A DNA stretch of 64,000 bases from positions 1 to 64,000 of the forward strand of contig JBJOII010000011.1 in the NCBI GenBank assembly GCA_046047235.1. Reading direction: 5' to 3'. The position numbers and the translations under genes were made by a program. Below, piece by piece: positions 10,412 to 18,264 of this stretch. The DNA is from JBMTVN01 sp046047235 (GTDB lineage: Bacteria > Verrucomicrobiota > Verrucomicrobiia > Limisphaerales > JAHDYP01). The notes under the pieces are model-generated. The model was not told the origin of the DNA and ran no database searches. It was given only the letters and a program-made list of their open reading frames with translations. How positions within the stretch are numbered: position 1 is the first letter of the stretch; each line of letters starts with the position of its first letter.

Positions 10412-10546
10412 TCACCACGCCAAAGGATCAATCAGGTCCACCTCAACCCGCAAGACCTCCCCCTCGGGAGACAGCAATACCGTGTGCAGAACGGCCCCAC
10501 TCCAGTCAGGATCCAAGGCCTCAATCAAATCATCACACCGCCCCAT
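10412..10546 (-). CDS. Possible 44-aa small ORF overlapping the end of the upstream oxidoreductase gene
   Basis: The ATG at 10546 lies inside the last codons of the upstream oxidoreductase gene, in another frame, and the frame runs to a TGA at 10412-10414. The product would be 44 residues, with an amphipathic composition (DDLIEALDPDWSGAVLH, then VLRVEVDLIDPLAW). This is the kind of sequence expected of folded protein rather than a random frame, and the overlap would permit translational coupling. It may instead be the remnant of a longer C-terminus lost through a frameshift at the oxidoreductase stop. I do not recognise it. Confidence 0.25.
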   Translation of the reverse strand: MGRCDDLIEALDPDWSGAVLHTVLLSPEGEVLRVEVDLIDPLAW

Positions 10547-11747
10547 ACTGCGGTATCTTCAAGCGCTCTCCCTCACGCATCGCCGACTCGTGCGCCACAA
10601 TCCCCGGCACGGTCATCGCCAAAGCCTCATATACGTTCACCAATGGCTCACGATCCTCCAAAATCGCACTCACAAACTCATGCATCAATGGCCCATGCGA
10701 ACCACCATGCCCTCCCGCCGGAACACCCGGCGGTAACGCCGGCCGTGTCACATCCGGAAAATCCGCCATCGAACCATGATAATGCATCCCCTCCATCCGC
10801 CCCCTCTCCCCAAATACTCTCCCCGTCTCCTCCACATACCCGTGCACTGACATCGACATCAACATCCGCGATACCCCACCCTCGCTGGTCTCAAACATCG
10901 CCACCTCGTCCCCAAACGGATTGCCATACGCATTCGCCCCCGGCTGAAACATCCCAATCTCGCTCCTAAAACCCACCGCCGATACCGACGTAAACCGCTT
11001 ACCCGTCACACCCACGTAAAACGCCGTGGAATGGGTCGGATACCACAGCGGCGGCATCCCCACACGCCAACCCTGCCACGACGGAATCGGTTCGGGACAG
11101 TGATGAAAATACTCACCCTCGGAATACACCACCCGACCAAATCCCCCCGCCCGGTAAATCGTCCGCATCGCGTGACAACCCGCATGGAAACAGCTCGTCT
11201 CCGCCATCATATACTTCTGCCCGGTCCGCTTCACGGTCTCCACCAAACGCTCCGCATCCTCCAATGACCCCCAAACCGCAGGCACCGCCGTCATCACATG
11301 CTTCCCGTGCTCCATCACCTCCATGCAGTGCTGCGCGTGATGCGGAGCATCCGTCGCCACAAATACCGCCTCTATCCCCGGATCCTTCACCAACTCCTCC
11401 AACGATCCATACGACTTCACACAACCCACCGCCCGCATCAAACCCTCCCTCCGCTCCGGCACCAGATCACTCACCGCCACCACCTCCACATTCGGATGAT
11501 TCTGAAAACCAAACTCCGCACCAAATCGGCACACCCCATACCCCACAATCCCTACCCTGACCTTGCGGTCAAATCGCGGCTCCCACAAAACCGCCGACTC
11601 CTTCAACTCCGTCGCCCCGGCACCACCCCCCAACATCCCACCAAACATCCCCAGCCCCAACGCAGACAGGAACTCCCGCCTGCCACCCAAACGAATGCCA
11701 TCCACAATGCTTCCAGACTCCGTGCCGGTTTCCTTAATGGGCTTCAT
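10533..11747 (-). CDS. Gfo/Idh/MocA family oxidoreductase, Tat-exported, lacking the EKP lysine
   Basis: A 404-residue predicted periplasmic oxidoreductase. The twin-arginine signal GGRREFLSALGLGMFGG sits at about residues 21-37. The Rossmann motif VRVGIVGYGVCRFGAEFGF and VVAVSDLVPERR follow. The site that normally carries EKP reads HVMTAVPAVWGSLEDAERL, so the usual catalytic lysine is absent; this variant motif appears to define a subgroup. The C-terminal half holds HSTAFYVGVTGKR and PLMHEFVSAILEDREPLVNV, both typical of the family. The ATG at 11747 places the signal peptide near the N-terminus; an upstream in-frame ATG at 11801 would add 18 residues. The substrate is unknown. It is divergent from the gene starting at 11822. 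Confidence 0.88.
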   Translation of the reverse strand: MKPIKETGTESGSIVDGIRLGGRREFLSALGLGMFGGMLGGGAGATELKESAVLWEPRFDRKVRVGIVGYGVCRFGAEFGFQNHPNVEVVAVSDLVPERREGLMRAVGCVKSYGSLEELVKDPGIEAVFVATDAPHHAQHCMEVMEHGKHVMTAVPAVWGSLEDAERLVETVKRTGQKYMMAETSCFHAGCHAMRTIYRAGGFGRVVYSEGEYFHHCPEPIPSWQGWRVGMPPLWYPTHSTAFYVGVTGKRFTSVSAVGFRSEIGMFQPGANAYGNPFGDEVAMFETSEGGVSRMLMSMSVHGYVEETGRVFGERGRMEGMHYHGSMADFPDVTRPALPPGVPAGGHGGSHGPLMHEFVSAILEDREPLVNVYEALAMTVPGIVAHESAMREGERLKIPQYGAV

Positions 11748-11821
11748 AACGCCAGACACTGATTGATCCCACCCCCTTGCGCAAGCTTCCCAGAACTCCA
11801 CTTCAGGTGCATATTAACCCC

Positions 11822-12775
11822 ATGAAAACCGCGGTGTCCCGCACCGGCGCAGCCAAGGGTAAACAAATACCCCCACCACGCTCCAAACCACGCAGGCATC
11901 GCGTCCACCCCATCATCATCTACCCCTACCAACAACCACGCTCCTACGAGAACCTCCAGCACCTCTACAACCTGGTCGCCAAACTCAAGGACAACCCCGC
12001 CACCTACGCCACACCCGTAACAGTCGTCGATTGCAAAACTCTCGAGTCCAACCAACGTAACAAAACATTCAACGACTTTCACCAGCAAACAGTCCAACGC
12101 TGCTCCCACGTCATCGAAGCCTGGTGCGTCGATACCTGCCAAATGTGGTACACCGGCCTCGGCCACGCCGCCCAACAAGGCCACCCCGGCGATGTCTACT
12201 GGATCATCCCCGGTGACTTCGACTACGGTAGCCACACCGGTAAAGCCGTCCTCTCCCAACTGCACGACCTCCCCGAAATCTGTCAGGAACTCCAACAGGA
12301 TATCTGCGTCGGCGAAATCGCCACCGGCCATAGCCACTCCAAACAACTGATCGATACCTACGGCACCTTCGCCCTCCTCTACAATTGGTTCCCCTCCGAA
12401 GGCCGGGAAATCCGCCAATATACCGAACGCCCCCGCTCAGAGTTCATCGCCCTCCACCACGATTTCCTCCGGCAAATGCTCCGACAACGCTGGTACGCCT
12501 ACGAACAAACGGTCGTCCTCCTCCTCCAGGCCGTCTTCGCCCGCAGACGCATCAGCCGCTTCTTCGTCGGTCACGTCTCCGATCTCCCCCAAGGCAGTGA
12601 CTCCCTCTCCTCCGCCCTGCAACAAATCGAACGAACCGAACGTGTGCTGAAATCCGTCTGGCGCGAACGCCATGAAAAACAAGCCGGCTGGATCGACCGC
12701 TACCGAACCCTCGAATCCCAGTCAGACCAAATCGTCCGCGCCGCCAGCGTCATCCTGCAAAACCTCCTCGGCTAA
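11822..12775 (+). CDS. Uncharacterised protein next to a CBM48 protein
   Basis: A 317-residue soluble protein that I do not recognise. After a basic tail (about residues 1-28) there is an α/β stretch that could be a nucleotide-sugar or Rossmann-like fold: HPIIIYPYQQPRSYENLQHL, then TPVTVVDCKTLE, and GDVYWIIPGDFDYGSHTGKAV. The C-terminal 130 residues are helical and rich in Arg, Gln and Glu (QIERTERVLKSVWRERHEKQ). Conserved-looking Cys, Trp and His residues occur at EAWCVDTCQMWYTGLGH. The start at 11822 is preferred to an in-frame ATG at 11777, which would add a short non-conserved tail. A CBM48-like gene begins 10 bases downstream, so a link to glycogen or another α-glucan is a guess from context only. 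Confidence 0.7.
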   Translation: MKTAVSRTGAAKGKQIPPPRSKPRRHRVHPIIIYPYQQPRSYENLQHLYNLVAKLKDNPATYATPVTVVDCKTLESNQRNKTFNDFHQQTVQRCSHVIEAWCVDTCQMWYTGLGHAAQQGHPGDVYWIIPGDFDYGSHTGKAVLSQLHDLPEICQELQQDICVGEIATGHSHSKQLIDTYGTFALLYNWFPSEGREIRQYTERPRSEFIALHHDFLRQMLRQRWYAYEQTVVLLLQAVFARRRISRFFVGHVSDLPQGSDSLSSALQQIERTERVLKSVWRERHEKQAGWIDRYRTLESQSDQIVRAASVILQNLLG

Positions 12776-12785
12776 TAATGAACCC

Positions 12786-13076
12786 ATGAGCCACCTCAAA
12801 GCTCGGCGCTCAACCCGCGCCATGAATTTCTACTGCAACGATCCCTCAGCCAACGAGGTCAGCCTTGTCGGCGACTTCAATGAGTGGAACCCCAAAGCTA
12901 ACCCCATGCGCCAGCAACCCGATGGCGTCTGGTTCGCCTCCGTAGAAATGCACCACGGGCACCAGCGCTACGCCTTCCTCATCGACAAAGTCCTCACCCT
13001 CGACCCCATGGCCCAAGGCGTCACCAGAAACGACGAGGGAGACCGCGTCTCCCTCGTCGCCGTAACCGGCTTCTAA
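12786..13076 (+). CDS. CBM48 / isoamylase early-set domain protein
   Basis: A 96-residue single-domain protein. SANEVSLVGDFNEWNPKANP, VWFASVEMHHGHQRYAFLID and LDPMAQGVTRNDEGDRVS match the β-sandwich glycogen-binding early-set domain (CBM48) found in branching enzymes and AMPK β subunits. The VGDFNEW core and the paired aromatic residues point to α-glucan binding. No catalytic domain is attached, so it probably acts as a binding or regulatory module in the cytoplasm. The gene starts 10 bases after the uncharacterised gene at 11822, which suggests co-transcription. A glycogen-synthesis operon lies about 29 kb away at 41.8-45.4 kb. Confidence 0.88.
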   Translation: MSHLKARRSTRAMNFYCNDPSANEVSLVGDFNEWNPKANPMRQQPDGVWFASVEMHHGHQRYAFLIDKVLTLDPMAQGVTRNDEGDRVSLVAVTGF

Positions 13077-13103
13077 TTCTCGCCAGCCTGCTCCACGACC
13101 CCG

Positions 13104-16100
13104 TCAGGGCAACCGGGGCGTAACCAGCCGGTAATAACGCCCAACCCCATCCGCCGCACCCGGATCCGTCACGACAACCTCACCGGTAACCTCCGCCACG
13201 GGCACATCCAGCAGCCGAACCCAGTCACCCTGCGTCAAATCCGATCGCACCAGAACACTGTAACTCTTACCCGCCACCGCCCTGAATCGAACCTCAGCCC
13301 CACTCCCCCCCCATCCCACACTCCCCAACGCCAATACGTCAGCCGCATCCAATGGATGCGTCCCGCTCAAATACTCTTCGTAATTCGACAGCCCATCCCC
13401 ATCCGGATCTCCCTCAGCACCATCATTCCCTTCTGCTGAGGCCCCGTCCAAACCATAAGCCAACTCCCAGGCCGTCGGTAATCCGTCCCCATCCGCATCC
13501 AGTGAAACCGCACCCGCATTCACCGCACCAGGCGTCGGCTCCGCCCCATCCCAGTTAACCGGATCCCCACCAAATGCACCCGAATCCAACCGCTGCAGCG
13601 AAAACCCTGTTGCCAAGACATTCGTCGGCCACGGCTCCGCCGCCTCATACTCCACAGCATCCACCAGCACATAAGGCACAAACCCCGGCGTGGCACTGTC
13701 CAAGCCCTGCGGCGGATCCGGCTTATACAACCGAACCGCCTCCCCCGCATTGTCCAATACCCCCTCATAGGGCCCCAGATAGATGACGTCCTCCACCAGA
13801 CTATAGGCCGCACGAAACGCCGCCAGCTCCTGCGGACGTTGAACAGGATCAAACCCCGTCAGCAATACATAACCACCCGCCGGAATCTCAAAACCCTCCG
13901 GGAAATCGAAATCCACCCCGCCCCGCAATCTCCACGTGTTCGTCGGCGCCGCCACGTCATAAAGGGGAACGGGCTGGTCACTCAGGTTCCTCAACTCCAC
14001 AAACTCATCACGCGTGTTGTTGTTCGTCCCCAAATACGGCGCCGGATCATACTGAATCTCGTTGATCACCACCGGCCCCACCAGGGGACCCGCATTCATC
14101 GCTCCCAATGTGTTGACGCTCTGAGACACATACCACTCCCGCCCCGTGCTGCTCAGTAACCTGCCAAATGATACCCCGTTCTGCGCCGCACCATACTCCG
14201 TCCCATGAATATACCCCGTGAGATTAGTGCCCCCGTCAGTCGCAAAGACATACACCTCGTCCCCCAGCGAACTCAGCCGGAAACTGGTCGATGTCGTGTT
14301 CGTAAACTCCCTCTCGTCAAAGACCAAATAACCCCCGGCATCAATCACCGTCCCACCGGGAATCTGAAACTTGAAAGGCTGACTCCGGCTGTCAGACAAC
14401 CACCATCCCCCGATGTCAGCCGCAGACAACCCGGGATTATACAACTCCACCGAGTCAAATTGCGGCGGATCCGTGTGCGTCAGAATCTCATTCACCAAGA
14501 CCCCGGGAATCTCAGGCGGCAATGGATCCACCTCACCAGGCGAACCGCCCCACACGCTGCTCACCCTCCACGTAGCCGCCCGACCCCACTCACCAAGCGC
14601 CGCCCCCTCATCCCTCAACACAAGTGAAAAACCATACCCGTCAGCCCCCAGATACCACGCATCTTCATAACGAAAATCATGAATCGGCTCCCCTAACGGC
14701 CCCTGCAAAAGCAGCCGCTCACCCCCGTTGTCCATCCCCCCAACATAAACCCCGCCAACCGGCCCCTTGCCCGGATAACGCAGCGCAAACGCCCCGGCGT
14801 CCGCCACCAAAACCACCCGCTCTCCCGACGCCAACTCCGTCACCGGACCCGCCGCATCAAAGGTAAATTCAATCGCCCCACTCACTCGCACCCCAGGCAA
14901 CGAAACCACGGAATCACCCCGGTTCAACAACTCCACATACTCAAATGCGCCCGCCGTATTGGTCCCGTCCCGAACGGTCTCACCCGCATGAAACATCAAC
15001 TCGGAAATAACCAGCTCCGGGGTGCTCACCACATACGTCGCCGCCACTACCCCGGACCAGGGCGTCGATAACGGCGGCGCATCCGAACCCGTCTCATTGC
15101 TGTGATTCAAATCCCGTGCCCGCGCCACCAGACGAACGTTCCCATCCACCGTCACCGGCCCCGCATACTCCATCGCAGCCGAAGATACGCCCCCCTGCGG
15201 CAACCTCGGATCCGTCCCGTCCAAGGTGTAATAAAGAGTCGCCCCCGCCGGCCCCGATAATGTCACGCGCGTCCCTGCCGCAACCTCCCCAGCCTTCCGA
15301 CTCAATACCGGCCTCGGCAACAGGTTCCCGTCAATAAATCCCAAGCGCGCAGAATACCAGTGCTTCACCCAGTCCACCTCGCCCTGATACGTCCCGCTGA
15401 AATTGTAAGTGTAGCCATCCGTGGTCCGGCTTCCTGACCTCGGCCGTACACCCCACCGGTTCACCTCGTTCGGCTGCTCCCTCCTCACCTGATCGGCAAA
15501 CATCTCCACAATCCCATGCACGTTCGCATCAGAGAACGCACCCGCCCGCAACTCCTGATACCGGTCCACCCAGCGCTGCCAGAAATCAATGTCCTGAAAT
15601 AACTGCCGATACCACGGATTCGAATACGTCCCGTCCGCATTAAAGTAATCCGTCCCCCGATCTCCCACCCTCGATTGCCACACCGTAGGATTGAAATCCC
15701 GACCGTCCGTCGACCCTTGCGTCCGGTCAAAATCCCAGACCGGTCCCATCACAATCTTGCCCCCCCGAGGCTTCCTCAAATAGGAACTCAACCTCAACCC
15801 ATCCACATTAAAGGTCACAACCCCCTGAATCGAATGGTTGATCGCCGCATCCACATCGAGATACGCCGCATACCCGCTCACAGCATCCTTCCAGTTCGGC
15901 CCCGTTAACACAGAGTAAAACTCGTTCAGGTAATCCCGGATGTAATTCCTCTGCGGCGCCCGCTGCGGGGTGATGATCTCATCATACCTCGGACTCAAAT
16001 GATTGAATGACTGCCCCCCGGCCGACATCTGTGAAGTACCCGGATCCGCCCGATCCACACTCAGCAAATAACCACCCGTCACCTCCGGCTCCGCCACGTG

Positions 16101-18227
16101 CTCAGGCTGCAACCGGTCAATGTCCACCCGGTTCTTGTCCACCTTGATCTTCTCCTCCAATACGTAAATCCCATTGTAGTTCGCCATCGTTACTGTCCCT
16201 CCACCAGTGTTCAGGAAAACCACGGCAAACCGCGTCCGCGGCGAATACTCACCCATCTGCCGACTCAACTCGTGCGCCACCGCATTGTTGATCAAAATCG
16301 GCTCAAAATTGTTCGGCGCATATAAAACCCAATCCGACTCCTTGGGTAAACCTAACAAGCCCACGTTGCGCGGAAACTCATCCTCGTCGTGTGTCTCCAA
16401 AAAGAAACTCCCTTTCGGATATCCCAAGGTGCTCGACCCCCGCAAATGAAACACCCCGCGGCTCACCAAACCCGGAACATTCGTCAACGACGTCACGCCG
16501 TACATCGGCTCAAACGCCTGCACCAACACCGGCTGGTCAATGCTCGTCGGCACAGACCCTCCCCCGTAGTTGTGAAGAATGATGACCGGCAAATCAGAAG
16601 TGTAGTTCGCCACCGCCCCGTCCACCTCAACATACATCCCCATCACCGGAGCGCTCGGCAGCAAACCGTCAGCAAATGCCCTAGCCCGTACCTGCGTCGT
16701 GTTGTTCAACGTCAACGCACTCGTATAAACCGGCGATGTCTCCGTCACCACGCCCCCGTCCGTCGTGTACCGGATCACCGCCCCGGGCTGTGCCACCGCC
16801 AAGCTCAACTCCACCCCCATGGATCCCACGAACGTCCCGCTCTCCTCACTAAACAAAACCTCGGGCGCAAAGCCCGCCCCGCCCGCCGCGTTCGGACCAC
16901 CAGGCGTCGGAGTCGAAAAATACCCCACCCAGGTCGGATTCGATTGGTCCAAACCATAGGATATGTCCGTCTCCTGCGGCGGATAACCCGGCGCAAAATC
17001 CGCCACCACGTTCGTCTGCGAATTCACCAAAGCCAAATATCCCGCCTCCTTCCCCAAGGAAAAATCCGTGTGCAACTGGAACAACGGATCCCGCAAATCC
17101 CGGCCAGATGCATACACCACCAAGAAGCCCTTCGGCTCAATCACCACCTGCGGAAAACGCCAACGGGTCAAACGATCCGCCTGGTCCGTCAAAAACCACC
17201 CGTTCAAATCCACCGCCGCATCACCCGGATTATATAACTCAACCCAGTCAGAATCGTCCCCAAATGCATCGTTCAACGTGCGGTTGTTCGACGCCATAAA
17301 CTCGTTGATCAACACCGGAGGCGGCTGATAATCCGGATCCAATTCATACACCCAGCTACCCCCGCCAAATGCGTTGGCCTGTGAGGACAAATCCGTAATC
17401 CCATGCCCAACAAGCCACTCCACCACCACCTGCCCCACCTCCGGCTGCGGAAAACTAAATACATACTGCGAATCGGTCGATGCACCCACCTCCGTCGCCG
17501 GAATCCCGTTGATCAATAAATCCCCCGCGTCCACCCCCGTCACTCCCTCGCTGAACACCACCTCCACCTGCACCAGACTCGCCACAATGGCGTTCGCCGA
17601 CGGAATCAACTGCGCCACCAAGGGCGGTGTCAGATCCACCGCCGCAGACAGGGACGCGTTGATCACAAAATCACTGCTGTTCCCCACCGAAGCGTTGAAC
17701 GCATGAATCGCCAATACATTCTCGCCCTCCACCAAAACCGAAGCCGGACTCGCGATTGGATAACTCTCCAATGTAGGCCACGGATTCACCTCACCCAACG
17801 CCCCCAATGAAGTTCCGTCAAACGGAACATCCCCGCCAGGCATGTTGAATCGCGCCACCTCCTGACCGTTAATCCACGCAATAAACCCGTCGTCACTCGC
17901 AGCCTGTAACTCCAGCTCGCTCACGTCAGCCACCGACCCCACCAGAAATGTCCTGCGCAGAAAAACAGAACTGTAACTCCCCCGCATGTCCGTCAATTCC
18001 GTGCCGGGCGCGGGCTGCACCTGCCCATACCAAAACGGCGCCGCAGCCTCATCCCACCCGCTGTCATCAAAACCCGCCAACCTCCAGGCCGCCGCGTCAG
18101 GCGCCGAGGCCTCAGATACACCAACCCAATAACGCCAGTCACCATCCAGCGGCACAACTTCCGCCCCCCTCAACCCTATCGTCGTAATCAAAACCGCCCC
18201 GAGATACGTCAACCATCGATACAGCAT
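13104..18227 (-). CDS. Giant secreted CotH-kinase / lamin-tail-domain protein 2
   Basis: A 1707-residue paralogue of the protein at 931-7416. A Sec signal (YLGAVLITTIGLRGAE) is followed by: a jelly-roll module (28-195); an Ig-like domain resembling SbsA/Big_5 (196-297); a lamin-tail domain (300-412); a chitobiase-type module (455-535); a CotH domain (about 550-860) with NGIYVLEEKIKVDKNRVDI and the family's VMGPVWDFDRTQGS; another chitobiase-like module with YYTLDGTDPRL (970-1066); three lamin-tail domains (1070-1195, 1240-1340, 1380-1530); a DPDGDGLSNYEEY calcium-type segment (1576-1636); and a C-terminal β module ending RYYRLVTP. This copy keeps the canonical WDFDR motif, whereas copy 1 has HDAEHT there. 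Both end in the same type of C-terminal module, possibly an export or anchoring signal (inference). Confidence 0.93.
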   Translation of the reverse strand: MLYRWLTYLGAVLITTIGLRGAEVVPLDGDWRYWVGVSEASAPDAAAWRLAGFDDSGWDEAAAPFWYGQVQPAPGTELTDMRGSYSSVFLRRTFLVGSVADVSELELQAASDDGFIAWINGQEVARFNMPGGDVPFDGTSLGALGEVNPWPTLESYPIASPASVLVEGENVLAIHAFNASVGNSSDFVINASLSAAVDLTPPLVAQLIPSANAIVASLVQVEVVFSEGVTGVDAGDLLINGIPATEVGASTDSQYVFSFPQPEVGQVVVEWLVGHGITDLSSQANAFGGGSWVYELDPDYQPPPVLINEFMASNNRTLNDAFGDDSDWVELYNPGDAAVDLNGWFLTDQADRLTRWRFPQVVIEPKGFLVVYASGRDLRDPLFQLHTDFSLGKEAGYLALVNSQTNVVADFAPGYPPQETDISYGLDQSNPTWVGYFSTPTPGGPNAAGGAGFAPEVLFSEESGTFVGSMGVELSLAVAQPGAVIRYTTDGGVVTETSPVYTSALTLNNTTQVRARAFADGLLPSAPVMGMYVEVDGAVANYTSDLPVIILHNYGGGSVPTSIDQPVLVQAFEPMYGVTSLTNVPGLVSRGVFHLRGSSTLGYPKGSFFLETHDEDEFPRNVGLLGLPKESDWVLYAPNNFEPILINNAVAHELSRQMGEYSPRTRFAVVFLNTGGGTVTMANYNGIYVLEEKIKVDKNRVDIDRLQPEHVAEPEVTGGYLLSVDRADPGTSQMSAGGQSFNHLSPRYDEIITPQRAPQRNYIRDYLNEFYSVLTGPNWKDAVSGYAAYLDVDAAINHSIQGVVTFNVDGLRLSSYLRKPRGGKIVMGPVWDFDRTQGSTDGRDFNPTVWQSRVGDRGTDYFNADGTYSNPWYRQLFQDIDFWQRWVDRYQELRAGAFSDANVHGIVEMFADQVRREQPNEVNRWGVRPRSGSRTTDGYTYNFSGTYQGEVDWVKHWYSARLGFIDGNLLPRPVLSRKAGEVAAGTRVTLSGPAGATLYYTLDGTDPRLPQGGVSSAAMEYAGPVTVDGNVRLVARARDLNHSNETGSDAPPLSTPWSGVVAATYVVSTPELVISELMFHAGETVRDGTNTAGAFEYVELLNRGDSVVSLPGVRVSGAIEFTFDAAGPVTELASGERVVLVADAGAFALRYPGKGPVGGVYVGGMDNGGERLLLQGPLGEPIHDFRYEDAWYLGADGYGFSLVLRDEGAALGEWGRAATWRVSSVWGGSPGEVDPLPPEIPGVLVNEILTHTDPPQFDSVELYNPGLSAADIGGWWLSDSRSQPFKFQIPGGTVIDAGGYLVFDEREFTNTTSTSFRLSSLGDEVYVFATDGGTNLTGYIHGTEYGAAQNGVSFGRLLSSTGREWYVSQSVNTLGAMNAGPLVGPVVINEIQYDPAPYLGTNNNTRDEFVELRNLSDQPVPLYDVAAPTNTWRLRGGVDFDFPEGFEIPAGGYVLLTGFDPVQRPQELAAFRAAYSLVEDVIYLGPYEGVLDNAGEAVRLYKPDPPQGLDSATPGFVPYVLVDAVEYEAAEPWPTNVLATGFSLQRLDSGAFGGDPVNWDGAEPTPGAVNAGAVSLDADGDGLPTAWELAYGLDGASAEGNDGAEGDPDGDGLSNYEEYLSGTHPLDAADVLALGSVGWGGSGAEVRFRAVAGKSYSVLVRSDLTQGDWVRLLDVPVAEVTGEVVVTDPGAADGVGRYYRLVTPRLP

Positions 18228-18264
18228 GTCTTCCCTTCAAATAAACATTAGATCTGTCCGTCCA

